Source: UBA6776 sp964636785
GTDB lineage: Bacteria; Bdellovibrionota; Bdellovibrionia; Bdellovibrionales; UBA1609
Reading direction: 5' to 3'
NCBI GenBank assembly: GCA_964636785.1
Contig: CAZWVK010000073.1
Location: 1-12,886, forward strand
DNA length: 12,886 nucleotides
In this document: in pieces, positions 1-7,330 of the stretch
Layout of the letters: each line of letters starts with the position of its first letter
How positions within the stretch are numbered: the stretch's first letter is position 1
Program-made: the position numbers and the translations under genes
The notes under the pieces: generated by a model
What the model saw: only the letters and a program-made list of their open reading frames with translations
What the model was told of the DNA's origin: nothing
Databases searched by the model: none

Positions 1-570
1 AAAAAACGTAGCGCCCTAAGTGGAGAAGTTGCTTTGCTTTTACTGGGCGAAGCTCAATTGGGATTTGCCTCCAAAGGAACTATTTATGATTTTGATGAGA
101 CTACCCATTCCCATTGCAGCGGTGACCCAAAAGGATGCTGCAAAAATGAAAATGGCTGCGCAAAGGCCATTCTTCGTGGCAGCGGAGATATATTTGTTTC
201 CATGCTTTTTCAAGATGCTCAAGGAATTGGTGAGTTTCATTTTCAAGATCTCAAAGGACAGAGCGTATGTGGCCTTTCAAGAAATCCATCCGCGTTTAAA
301 GATGTGAAGTTTGCAGATTCAAATTCACTTTGCACCGCTCAACGTGGATCAGCGCTATCATTAGGAATGGTTTACGCGTCCATCTGGAATGAAGTGAGAA
401 GCAAATCCAACTCGACTCAAGTGGATAAGGTCTTCTTAAAGCACCTTTATAAGCTCAATGGGAAAGATGATTTCAATTCTGCCTTACAGAAAATCCAAGA
501 AACCTGTCTTGAACTTGGCTATAGTGAACTGAGTACAGTCTTTGCGAACGAGTTCGCTCGCCGCAGATAG
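1..570 (+). CDS. Cys-rich protein of unknown function, probably 5'-truncated by the window edge
   Basis: The frame is open from the first base to TAG at 568-570 (189 codons), so the gene probably starts outside the window. A TTG at 34 with GGAG eight bases upstream is a possible internal start (178 aa). I do not recognise the family. Numbered from window codon 1, the protein has a Cys/His cluster (H36, H38, C39, C46, C47, C53) followed by C90, C111 and C169. The spacing suggests either metal binding or disulfides in an exported protein. The last third (about 125-185) is charged and probably helical. A short hydrophobic stretch near residues 10-15 is too weak to call a signal peptide. It converges with the M23 lipoprotein gene, with 5 nt between the two stop codons, so it is not part of that operon. 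The coding call is fairly safe; the function is unknown. Confidence 0.65.
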   Translation, partial: KKRSALSGEVALLLLGEAQLGFASKGTIYDFDETTHSHCSGDPKGCCKNENGCAKAILRGSGDIFVSMLFQDAQGIGEFHFQDLKGQSVCGLSRNPSAFKDVKFADSNSLCTAQRGSALSLGMVYASIWNEVRSKSNSTQVDKVFLKHLYKLNGKDDFNSALQKIQETCLELGYSELSTVFANEFARRR

Positions 571-582
571 CGGTTTTACTTT
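561..582 (+). terminator. weak Rho-independent terminator after the left-edge gene
   Basis: CCGC (561-564) pairs with GCGG (570-573) around the loop AGATA, followed by TTTTACTTT. The stem overlaps the stop codon of the left-edge gene and the T run enters the end of the convergent M23 gene. A second hairpin (GCGAA/TTCGC, 544-557) lies just upstream. Four G-C pairs make a short stem, so termination may be partial. Confidence 0.35.
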
Positions 583-1124
583 CCAACCCATCTTTGCTCG
601 CTTCGATCTGGAAGATAAGCCATTGGATCCACGGGAAGTTTGTTTTTGATCAACTCGAAGTGAAGATGAACACCGGTTGCGCGTCCGGTTCTTCCCATTC
701 GACCAACCCGATCACCGAGGCGAACGACATCCCCTTCACGAACATCAATGCGATCCAGATGAGCATAAAGACTTGCCCATTTCGGACTGTGCTCAACCAT
801 GACCATTTTTCCGTAACCGCGAAATCCTTGTCCGCTATAAATCACTCGTCCCGAATGAGCGGCGTATATATCCGATCCTTTCGGCCCACGAAGATCAATT
901 CCAAGATGACGTCTTTTTTTATGAGGCTTAAAGACTTGAGAAATATCAACTTTACCGACGGGCCAGGCCAGTTGAAATTCACCAGAATGAGTTGAAAAAG
1001 TCCGATTGGATGCAGACCTTGAAATCACACCACCAGGTCCACGGTAGGTCTCAAAGGAACTTCTATAGTGTCCGCATCCAGCTATTAGAAGCGCACTCAA
1101 AGATAGTAATATCGAAACTCTCAT
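576..1124 (-). CDS. M23 family (LytM-type) peptidase lipoprotein
   Basis: Predicted zinc endopeptidase acting on peptidoglycan cross-links in the periplasm, or an EnvC/NlpD-like amidase activator. The N-terminus is a lipoprotein signal: a hydrophobic stretch then LIAGC, with lipidated Cys17 followed by Gly, which favours the outer membrane. The M23 core spans about residues 70-172. H73 and D77 (HxxxD) and H155 of HLHFE fit the zinc ligands, and H122 (SLYAH) and H153 fit the catalytic histidines. The site is complete, so it is probably an active enzyme and not a degenerate activator. There is no LysM or coiled-coil region, so this is a minimal member (182 aa). It is the last gene of the fatty-acid/glyA operon. 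ATG lies 3 nt after the glyA stop without a clear Shine-Dalgarno, so translation is probably coupled to glyA. No convincing terminator follows. Family call is firm; which bond is cut is unknown. Confidence 0.9.
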   Translation of the reverse strand: MRVSILLSLSALLIAGCGHYRSSFETYRGPGGVISRSASNRTFSTHSGEFQLAWPVGKVDISQVFKPHKKRRHLGIDLRGPKGSDIYAAHSGRVIYSGQGFRGYGKMVMVEHSPKWASLYAHLDRIDVREGDVVRLGDRVGRMGRTGRATGVHLHFELIKNKLPVDPMAYLPDRSEQRWVGK

Positions 1125-1127
1125 ATC

Positions 1128-2369
1128 TTATGAGTATATCGGAAAGCGCACACACAATTCTTTAATCTGGTCCTTGATCGTGGATAAAAGCTTCTCATTT
1201 TGAGAATCATTTAAGACATCGGCAATCCATTTGCCGATTTGCTTCATTTCGTTTTCCTTCATTCCTCTCGTTGTAAGAGCAGGGGTGCCAATACGAATTC
1301 CGCTCGTTACAAAAGGCGATCTCTTTTCATTTGGTACGGTGTTTTTATTGACCGTGATTCCAGCAAGATCCAAAGCTTTTTCAGCATCTTTCCCAGTGAT
1401 CTCTTTTTCTGAGAGATCAAGAAGAATCAGGTGATTGTCCGTTCCGCCGGTAACAAGATCAAAGCCTTGCTCTAAAAGCGTTTCCGCAAGAGCTTTGGCA
1501 TTCTTCACCACTTGTTCGCTATAGGTTTTAAATTCAGGTTTTAATGCCTCACCAAATGCAACAGCCTTTGCGCCAATCACATGCTCAAGCGGTCCCCCTT
1601 GAATACCAGGAAATATTTTTGAGTTCAGCGCTTTTGCTCTTTCTTCTGAACACAAAATTAGTCCCCCTCTTGGACCTCTTAGAGTTTTGTGAGTGGTTGT
1701 TGTCACATAGTCCGCAAGACCAACAGGGCTTGGGTGAATGCCAGCGGCAACAAGGCCTGCAAAATGTGCCATATCGACAAGTAGGGTTGCTCCCACCTCA
1801 TCCGCAATGGAGCGAAAGAGTTTAAAGTCCAAAACACGCGGGTAGGCGGAGTAGCCAGCAATTAGAAGTTTTGGCTTTTCTTTTTTTGCACTCTCAAGAA
1901 TCCGGTCATAATTCAAGCGTCCTGTTTCAGGATCCAGACCGTAAGCAGATGTCTGAAATAAAATCCCACTGAAGTTCACAGGAGAGCCGTGAGTGAGATG
2001 TCCACCATGACTCAAATCCATCCCCATGATTTTATCGCCGGCCTTGCAGGCAGCCAAATAGACAGCCATATTGGCTTGTGATCCGGAATGGGGTTGCACG
2101 TTGGCGTGTTCCGCGCCAAAAAGTTTTTTCGCGCGATCAATAGCCAATTGCTCAATCTCATCCACGAACTCACAGCCCCCGTAATATCTTTTCCCTGGAT
2201 ATCCTTCGGCATATTTATTGGTAAGGATGGAGCCTTGAACTTCCATCACAGCTTTAGAGGTGTAGTTTTCAGATGCAATCATCTCAAGACCATATTCCTG
2301 CCGGTCTTCTTCCTTCTTAATCCATCGACTGATTTCAGGATCTTGTTTCGAAAGCAAACTCTCAGACAT
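1128..2369 (-). CDS. glyA: serine hydroxymethyltransferase
   Basis: PLP enzyme converting serine and tetrahydrofolate to glycine and 5,10-methylene-tetrahydrofolate, the main cytosolic source of one-carbon units for purine, thymidylate and methionine synthesis. At 413 residues it is the usual bacterial length. The N-terminal IASEN motif, the NKYAEGYPGKRYYGG substrate-binding segment (about 51-65), the HSGSQAN loop (about 94-100) and the PLP lysine K228 within TTTTHKTLRGPRGG are all present. ATG at 2369 is supported by AGGAG five bases upstream, which overlaps the rpiB stop codon. It sits 8 nt after rpiB. The fabF-rpiB-glyA order is familiar from deltaproteobacteria-like genomes. In several such genomes nrdR or riboflavin genes follow; here the M23 lipoprotein does. 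Identification is essentially certain. Confidence 0.98.
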   Translation of the reverse strand: MSESLLSKQDPEISRWIKKEEDRQEYGLEMIASENYTSKAVMEVQGSILTNKYAEGYPGKRYYGGCEFVDEIEQLAIDRAKKLFGAEHANVQPHSGSQANMAVYLAACKAGDKIMGMDLSHGGHLTHGSPVNFSGILFQTSAYGLDPETGRLNYDRILESAKKEKPKLLIAGYSAYPRVLDFKLFRSIADEVGATLLVDMAHFAGLVAAGIHPSPVGLADYVTTTTHKTLRGPRGGLILCSEERAKALNSKIFPGIQGGPLEHVIGAKAVAFGEALKPEFKTYSEQVVKNAKALAETLLEQGFDLVTGGTDNHLILLDLSEKEITGKDAEKALDLAGITVNKNTVPNEKRSPFVTSGIRIGTPALTTRGMKENEMKQIGKWIADVLNDSQNEKLLSTIKDQIKELCVRFPIYS

Positions 2370-2377
2370 AGGGTCTC

Positions 2378-2812
2378 CTAGATCTTTTGAACGCGATTTT
2401 CGTGACGACCACCTTCAAACGGTGTTTCAAAAAATCGCTTAATTATTCTCAAATTCACAGATTCATCAACCAGTCTTGAAGCCAAACAAAGTACATTGGC
2501 ATCATTATGTTCACGTGCAAGCTTGGCCATCTCTTCCGTCAAGCAAAGGGCCGCGCGAATCTGAGGGTGTTTATTAGCTGTGATCGCCATCCCTTGACCT
2601 GAGCCACAGATTAAAATTCCAAAGTGAGCTTCTCCGGTTTTATCAACCGCATTTGTTAATTCCTCACTCAAAAGGTGAGCATAATCCGGATAATCGACGG
2701 AATCTTTGGAGTCTGGCCCTAAATCTTTAAACTCAAGGTCTCTAAGTGAGGATTGAATTTTCGCTTTTAATTCAAAGCCCGCGTGATCGCTGGCGATAAA
2801 TATCGTGTTCAA
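2378..2812 (-). CDS. rpiB: ribose-5-phosphate isomerase B
   Basis: Interconverts ribose 5-phosphate and ribulose 5-phosphate in the cytosolic pentose phosphate pathway, supplying ribose for nucleotides. The length (144 aa) and fold signature fit the RpiB/LacAB family: SDHAG near the start (D9, H10), the GILICGSGQGM loop with base C69, H102 in REHNDAN, and R136/R140 near the C-terminus for phosphate binding. The start is TTG at 2812, two codons after the fabF stop and in the same frame, with AAGG about eight bases upstream inside the fabF end. No earlier in-frame start exists after that stop. It precedes glyA by 8 nt. A RpiB-like sugar-phosphate isomerase with another substrate cannot be excluded, but the context and residues favour RpiB. 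Confidence 0.95.
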   Translation of the reverse strand: MNTIFIASDHAGFELKAKIQSSLRDLEFKDLGPDSKDSVDYPDYAHLLSEELTNAVDKTGEAHFGILICGSGQGMAITANKHPQIRAALCLTEEMAKLAREHNDANVLCLASRLVDESVNLRIIKRFFETPFEGGRHENRVQKI

Positions 2813-2815
2813 AAC

Positions 2816-4066
2816 CTAAACCTTCCCGAAAAGAAGTGAACAGTTTGTACCACCAAATCCAAAACTATTATTTAAAACGTAACTGATTTTCTTTTCTCGA
2901 GCCGTCAACGGCACATAATCAAGATCACAATCTTCACTTGGATTTTCCAAATTGATCGTTGGTGGAACCACACCCTTATGAAGAGCCAAGAGCGAAATTA
3001 CGCTTTCAATGGCGCCAGCCGCACCTAAAGTGTGCCCGGTCATACTCTTTGTACTACTCACCCATAACTTATAAGCATGATCTTTAAATACACGCTTAAT
3101 CGCCTGAGTTTCACCTTCATCGCCTTGAGGAGTGGATGTGCCATGGGCGTTGATATAATCCATCTTCTCTGCAGGAAGCTTTGCATCCTGAAGCGCCATC
3201 TCCATAGAGCGAGATGCACCTTCTCCACCTGGTGACGGAGATGTCAAATGATAGGCATCACAGCTCAAACCAAAGCCAGAGACTTCACCATAGATTTTCG
3301 CGCCCCTTGCTTTCGCACGTTCATACTCTTCAAGAACAAGAACCGCTGAGCCTTCAGACAGAACAAAACCATCACGATCTTTATCCCAAGGACGTGATGC
3401 TCGAGCGGGCTCATCATTTCGAGTGCTCAATGCCTTCATGGCCGAAAATCCACCAATAGCTAAAGGACTGACTGCAGATTCAGACCCACCAGTCACCATC
3501 ACATCGCACGTTCCAAGCTGAATATACCTTGCGGCTTCTCCGATGGCATGAGCACCTGAGGCGCAAGCTGATGAGATTGCATAGTTAGGACCTTTGAGAT
3601 TATAGGTCATAGCAATTTGCCCGGAAGCTAGATTGGTGATGATCGCTGGAATAAAAAATGGAGTTAATCGACCTGGACCTCGATCCATTAAAACCTGGTG
3701 CTGCCTTTCAATCATCGGAAGCCCACCCATTCCCACACCGTAAAGACATCCCGTGCGAAGGCTTAGATCTTCGTTGTTTTCAAAAGAAAGACCAGAATCT
3801 TCAATAGCCATCTTGGTCGCGGCTAATGAGAGGTGAATAAACCGATCCATCTTTTTCTGTTCTTTTTTAGGAACAAATTGATCGAGATCAAATGGCTTTA
3901 CTTCACCAGCAATTTTCGTATCGAACTGAGAGGCGTCAAACTGTGAAATCGGACCAATCCCGGATTCTCCATTCACAAGAGATTTCCAGGTTTCATCCGT
4001 ATTCAACCCACAGGGAGTCATCATCCCCAGACCTGTTACAACAACTCGACGTCTCTCCATAGACAT
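2816..4066 (-). CDS. fabF: beta-ketoacyl-ACP synthase II
   Basis: Condenses malonyl-ACP with a growing acyl-ACP in type II fatty acid synthesis. The 416-residue thiolase-fold protein carries the full Cys-His-His set: C168 in SSACASG, H308 in NAHGTSTPQGD and H345 in SMTGHTLGAAGA, with K340 just before. Each is offset by five from E. coli FabF (163/303/340, K335). The C-terminal NNSFGFGGTN motif is present. ATG at 4066 was chosen; a second ATG two codons in is possible. No strong Shine-Dalgarno precedes either, and a small hairpin spans the 8-nt gap after acpP, so translation probably depends on coupling to acpP. The gene is followed by rpiB after 3 nt. FabB is unlikely from the context and length. 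Confidence 0.97.
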   Translation of the reverse strand: MSMERRRVVVTGLGMMTPCGLNTDETWKSLVNGESGIGPISQFDASQFDTKIAGEVKPFDLDQFVPKKEQKKMDRFIHLSLAATKMAIEDSGLSFENNEDLSLRTGCLYGVGMGGLPMIERQHQVLMDRGPGRLTPFFIPAIITNLASGQIAMTYNLKGPNYAISSACASGAHAIGEAARYIQLGTCDVMVTGGSESAVSPLAIGGFSAMKALSTRNDEPARASRPWDKDRDGFVLSEGSAVLVLEEYERAKARGAKIYGEVSGFGLSCDAYHLTSPSPGGEGASRSMEMALQDAKLPAEKMDYINAHGTSTPQGDEGETQAIKRVFKDHAYKLWVSSTKSMTGHTLGAAGAIESVISLLALHKGVVPPTINLENPSEDCDLDYVPLTAREKKISYVLNNSFGFGGTNCSLLFGKV

Positions 4067-4067
4067 A

Positions 4068-4084
4068 AAAGGTATTACGCCTTT
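4068..4084 (-). promoter_or_regulatory. inverted repeat across the acpP stop / fabF start junction
   Basis: On the coding strand AAAGG (4084-4080) can pair with CCTTT (4072-4068) around a 7-nt loop that contains the acpP TAA. A second AAAAGG (4090-4085) offers an alternative 6-bp pairing with CCTTTT. The stem ends one base before the fabF ATG and occupies the only purine-rich ribosome-binding sequence, so it could set the ratio of FabF to AcpP. Short and A/U-rich, hence weak. Confidence 0.3.
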
Positions 4085-4311
4085 CCTTTTGAACTGAGAT
4101 AATTTGTAACGTCGCTTACAGTCTTAAGCTTTTCAGCGTCTTCATCTGGAATTTCGATATCGAATTCTTCTTCCATCGCCATTACAAGTTCAACGATATC
4201 AAGGCTGTCTGCTCCAAGATCGTCAATAAAAGAAGCTTCAGGTTTGATTTTCTCCTGATCGACTCCGAGTTGCTCTTCAATAATTTTTGCAATCTTTGGC
4301 TGTAAAGACAT
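4075..4311 (-). CDS. acpP: acyl carrier protein
   Basis: Small acidic four-helix carrier (78 aa, normal length) that holds acyl intermediates on a phosphopantetheine arm during fatty acid synthesis. The prosthetic-group serine is S36 in the GADSLD motif, and the acidic recognition helix (ELVMAMEEEFD) follows directly. ATG at 4311 is preceded by GGAGG with 6-nt spacing, the best Shine-Dalgarno in the window, as expected for one of the most abundant bacterial proteins. The gene sits between fabG (52-nt gap) and fabF (8-nt gap). Synthases and reductases encoded on both sides use this carrier. Holo-ACP synthase is not in the window. Confidence 0.98.
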   Translation of the reverse strand: MSLQPKIAKIIEEQLGVDQEKIKPEASFIDDLGADSLDIVELVMAMEEEFDIEIPDEDAEKLKTVSDVTNYLSSKGKA

Positions 4312-4363
4312 GTTTTTCCTCCATATTTAATGTCTAATAACTCGTTTAATTTAACTCTAAAAC
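4312..4363 (-). promoter_or_regulatory. A/T-rich gap upstream of acpP with strong ribosome-binding site
   Basis: This 52-nt leader is one of only two sizeable gaps in the operon. It holds GGAGG (complement at 4318-4322) and otherwise A/T-rich sequence. A weak TTGTAC / TAAATT pair (16-nt spacing), starting inside the fabG end, could be a secondary acpP promoter, but the match is poor. The strong ribosome-binding site is clear; the promoter is speculative. Confidence 0.45.
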
Positions 4364-5101
4364 CTATAAGTACAAGCCCCCATTGACTTGAAGCACCTGG
4401 CCAGTGATGTAGCGTGACATATCACTCACTAAGAAAGCTACGGCGTCTGCCACATCCTTGGGCTGTCCAAGGTCACCAAGAGGGATGTTTTTTGAAATCG
4501 CATTCTTTTGATCATCGGTGAGCTTATCTGTCATATCCGTTGCAATAAACCCAGGTGCAACCGCATTGACGCGAATATTTCGTGAAGCGATTTCTAAGGC
4601 CAAAGAGCGCGTAAAGCCCTCAAGTCCAGCTTTGCTCGAGACATAATTGGCTTGCCCTGGATTTCCCATTTGCGCCACCACACTTGAGAGATTCACAATC
4701 GAGCCGCTTCGCTGCTTCATCATAGGTTTCAAAACCGCCTTCGCGCAGAAAACCGCTCCCATTAAGTTGGTCTCAATCACTTCTCTAAAGTCCTGATCGC
4801 TCATTCTTAATAAGAGCTGATCTTTGGTGATTCCCGCATTGTTCACGAGGGAATCCAGGCCACCTAAACGCTCTAGCGCTTCAGAGACACCCTCATTGAT
4901 GGAATCCATGGAGCGCACATCCAATTTAATATGAAAATGACCATCGCCAGGAAGAGAGTTTAAAACTCGCTCCGCAGAATCCGGACGGGACGTGTAGGTG
5001 AAGGCCACTCGAGCCCCAAGTTCAGCCAAACGAAAAACAATTCCTTCGCCAATCCCGCGGCTTCCGCCCGTCACTAAAACTTTTTTGCCATCTAAGTTCA
5101 T
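4364..5101 (-). CDS. fabG: 3-oxoacyl-ACP reductase
   Basis: NADPH-dependent short-chain dehydrogenase that reduces 3-oxoacyl-ACP to 3-hydroxyacyl-ACP. The 245-residue protein has the Rossmann signature TGGSRGIG (11-18), NNAG (87-90), N112, and the catalytic set S140, Y153 and K157 (YxxxK), matching the spacing of E. coli FabG 138/151/155. It ends with the family GQVLQVNGGLYL-type C-terminus. ATG at 5101 overlaps the fabD stop in an ATGA arrangement, and the nearest AGGA is 12 nt upstream, so translation is probably coupled to fabD. Short-chain dehydrogenases are functionally diverse, but the position between fabD and acpP makes FabG the clear choice. Confidence 0.97.
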   Translation of the reverse strand: MNLDGKKVLVTGGSRGIGEGIVFRLAELGARVAFTYTSRPDSAERVLNSLPGDGHFHIKLDVRSMDSINEGVSEALERLGGLDSLVNNAGITKDQLLLRMSDQDFREVIETNLMGAVFCAKAVLKPMMKQRSGSIVNLSSVVAQMGNPGQANYVSSKAGLEGFTRSLALEIASRNIRVNAVAPGFIATDMTDKLTDDQKNAISKNIPLGDLGQPKDVADAVAFLVSDMSRYITGQVLQVNGGLYL

Positions 5102-6063
5102 GTTTTGATCAAGTCCTTTAATGTTTTAAGATCTTCCATCGAGTTCATATTGAATGTTTTTAGGTTTTCCGAGTCAATTTTTTTAGCTAGACCCGAGAGA
5201 ACCTGCCCGCTTCCGCACTCAATCAATGTGGAGGCTCCAACGTTTTTAAGAGTTTCCATGCAACGAATCCACTGGACAGATTGTGAAACCTGATCGATCA
5301 GGTTCTTTCTCAAATCTTTGGCTTCACTCACCAATTCCCCATGCACGTTTTGCGCTATTGGAAAAGATGCGTTTTGAAAGTTCATTCCTTCCAAGACCTC
5401 ACTCATTTTCTCTTGAGCAGGCTTCATCATCGTGCAGTGAAATGGAGCCGAAACCTTGAGTGGGATAAATTTAACTCTCATTTTCTCCTGACCCAAAACC
5501 TTTGGATCAAAGTTCTCTGCCAACCACTGGATAAGTTTAAGCTTTCCAGAAATAACAATTTGGCCGGGCGCATTGAAATTGGCCGGCTCAAGGGGAGTTA
5601 AACCTGTTTTTTCTTCCGCCCATTTGCAGACTTTAAGGACCTGTTCTGAATCAAGACCCATAACGGCTGCCATTCCGCCTTCGCCAACTGGAACTGCTGA
5701 TTGCATTGCAAGTCCACGCTCACGAACCGCTTTAATCCCATCTGAGAAATTAAGCGCCCCTGAAGTCACAACAGCTGCATACTCTCCAATTGAATGTCCA
5801 GCCGCTGCTTTCGGCTGAAACCCAAACTCTTCTTTAAGGACTTGAAAGGAGGCCGTTGAAACCAATAAAAGACAAGGCTGAGTGTTTTCTGTAAGAGCGA
5901 GATCACTATCTGATCCATCAAAGCAGAGCTTTTTTAAATCCAAATGGATGCTATCTGATGCCTCTTCAAAAAGCCGTTTAACAAAACCAAATTCCTCATA
6001 AAGGAATTTCCCCATGCCCGGATGCTGACTTCCTTGACCAGGAAAAACCGCAGCTAAACTCAA
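5098..6063 (-). CDS. fabD: malonyl-CoA:ACP transacylase
   Basis: Moves malonyl from CoA to AcpP, making the extender for every elongation round. The 321-residue protein begins with the PGQGSQ oxyanion motif (about 8-13), has the nucleophile S91 in GHSIGEY, the malonate-binding R116 region, and the catalytic H209 in SAPFHC. The C-terminal GSGQVLSGL motif is also typical. The start is TTG at 6063, six bases after a GGGGG run; no ATG gives a full-length product. It follows fabH by 17 nt and overlaps fabG by 4 nt. Use of TTG with a poly-G ribosome-binding site may hold FabD below AcpP in amount, which is inference. Confidence 0.97.
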   Translation of the reverse strand: MSLAAVFPGQGSQHPGMGKFLYEEFGFVKRLFEEASDSIHLDLKKLCFDGSDSDLALTENTQPCLLLVSTASFQVLKEEFGFQPKAAAGHSIGEYAAVVTSGALNFSDGIKAVRERGLAMQSAVPVGEGGMAAVMGLDSEQVLKVCKWAEEKTGLTPLEPANFNAPGQIVISGKLKLIQWLAENFDPKVLGQEKMRVKFIPLKVSAPFHCTMMKPAQEKMSEVLEGMNFQNASFPIAQNVHGELVSEAKDLRKNLIDQVSQSVQWIRCMETLKNVGASTLIECGSGQVLSGLAKKIDSENLKTFNMNSMEDLKTLKDLIKT

Positions 6064-6080
6064 GATCTACCCCCGTAAAA

Positions 6081-7091
6081 TCAGTATTTCATTAGGACAG
6101 AGCCACTTGTAATTCCGGCTCCAAATGCAGTCAGCAAAATATTTTGGCCACGCTGAATACGACCATCCCGAATCGCTCTATCCATAGCGACAATGATTGT
6201 AGCTGCTGAGATATTGCCGATGTCTTTGATCTCAGTCACAACGCGATCCATAGAAATGCCAAAATGCTTCGCAACGGCTTCAATAATGCGGATATTCGCT
6301 TGATGAGGAATAATCCAACTCACTTCAGACGGATCCATCTCATTGGCCCTTAAGGCCTCATCACAAGCACGACTCATGGTCCGAACCGCATGCTTAAAAA
6401 TCTCACGGCCATTCATACGAACATACTGCAGACGCTCATCCAAGACCTTCTGACTAAAGGGGAGAGCCGCACCACCTGCAGGTAGAACAAAGAGATCCGC
6501 AATTTTTCCATCCGCATGAAGATGCGAAGAATAAATTTTGGACTCCTCACTCTCTTCCGCGCGACTCACAACACACGCCCCAGCTCCATCTCCAAACAAG
6601 ATGCAGGTGTTTCGGTCTGTGTAATCCACATAATGATGAAGAGATTCAGCAGCGACTAAGAGAATATTTTTATAATGACCAGTGCGAATAAATTGGTCAG
6701 CGATGGTAATTCCATAAACAAAGCCAGTGCATGCAGCGGAAATATCAAGTGCCATGCAATCTTTTGCGCCAAGCTTCGCTTGAAGCACACAGGCCGTGTT
6801 CGGCATGATCTGGTCTCCAGAAACTGTGGCAACCAAAATCATGTCGATATCTTCTGCGCTTAAGCCCGCCTCTTTAAGGGCGATTTGCGAAGCTTTCAGC
6901 GCCATATCGCTTGTTAATTCACCTTCGGCAGCAATATGACGAGCTGAGATCCCAGTGCGCTCAACGATCCATTCGTCACTGGTCTCGACCATTTTTTCTA
7001 AGTCTTGATTAGTAAGTAGCTTTTCAGGAAGGTAGGAGCCCGTACCCGCAATTTTGGAGCGGTAAAAGGAACGGTCGCGGCCCTTATCCAT
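6081..7091 (-). CDS. fabH: beta-ketoacyl-ACP synthase III
   Basis: Starts fatty acid synthesis by condensing an acyl-CoA primer with malonyl-ACP. The 336-residue protein has the Cys-His-Asn triad of KAS III: C121 in SAACTGF, H262 in PHQANIRI and N292 in GNISAAT. The last motif differs slightly from the common GNTSAA. GAGAC-type glycine loop and the FGAGITSG C-terminal motif are present. I chose ATG at 7091 because AGGA lies six bases upstream; a TTG two codons earlier (7097) has its only AGGA directly abutting. The N-terminus is about ten residues longer than E. coli FabH before the KIAGTGSYLP motif. It follows rpmF by 8 nt, leaving no room for plsX. Primer preference (straight or branched) cannot be read from the sequence. 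Confidence 0.96.
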   Translation of the reverse strand: MDKGRDRSFYRSKIAGTGSYLPEKLLTNQDLEKMVETSDEWIVERTGISARHIAAEGELTSDMALKASQIALKEAGLSAEDIDMILVATVSGDQIMPNTACVLQAKLGAKDCMALDISAACTGFVYGITIADQFIRTGHYKNILLVAAESLHHYVDYTDRNTCILFGDGAGACVVSRAEESEESKIYSSHLHADGKIADLFVLPAGGAALPFSQKVLDERLQYVRMNGREIFKHAVRTMSRACDEALRANEMDPSEVSWIIPHQANIRIIEAVAKHFGISMDRVVTEIKDIGNISAATIIVAMDRAIRDGRIQRGQNILLTAFGAGITSGSVLMKY

Positions 7092-7099
7092 TTCCAATC

Positions 7100-7279
7100 C
7101 TAGTTTGCAGCCGCAACGATTTCGCGACCCTTATAGTATCCGCAGCTTGCGCAGACGTGATGAGGTCTAGCTAAGCCTCCACAGTTTGGGCAGTTTTGCG
7201 CTGCAGGCGCGGTTAGAAAATCATGAGCTCTTCTCATGTCACGGCGAGATCGAGTGGTCTTTTTCTTGGGTGTTGGCAT
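7100..7279 (-). CDS. rpmF: 50S ribosomal protein L32, zinc-binding form
   Basis: A 59-residue protein of the large ribosomal subunit. The basic N-terminus starts MPTPKKKTTRSRRDMRRAH, a typical L32 opening, and is followed by a zinc ribbon with C30-x2-C33 and C43-x2-C46, so this is the zinc-dependent form. It ends with YYKGREIVAAAN before TAG. ATG at 7279 has GAGG seven bases upstream. It sits between yceD and the fab genes, the conserved bacterial arrangement linking ribosome and membrane synthesis. Confidence 0.96.
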   Translation of the reverse strand: MPTPKKKTTRSRRDMRRAHDFLTAPAAQNCPNCGGLARPHHVCASCGYYKGREIVAAAN

Positions 7280-7302
7280 ATTTATCCTCTAAAAGTTCGT
7301 AA

Positions 7303-7330
7303 GTATTAGCAAAAATATTGGTGAAATCAA
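7303..7330 (-). promoter_or_regulatory. possible secondary promoter for rpmF-fab genes
   Basis: On the minus strand TTGATT (complement at 7325-7330, overlapping the yceD stop) and TAATAC (complement at 7303-7308) are 16 nt apart. TG precedes the -10 by one base, as in extended -10 promoters. Transcription would start 15-20 nt before the rpmF ATG. The -10 matches only half the consensus, so this is tentative. Confidence 0.3.

Noticed and set aside
20..307. A 95-codon plus-strand frame and a 68-codon minus-strand frame (40-246) overlapping the left-edge gene
   Set aside because: Both are contained in a longer continuous frame that runs off the window edge. The minus-strand one has a signal-like N-terminus, but that is the reverse complement of the other coding sequence.
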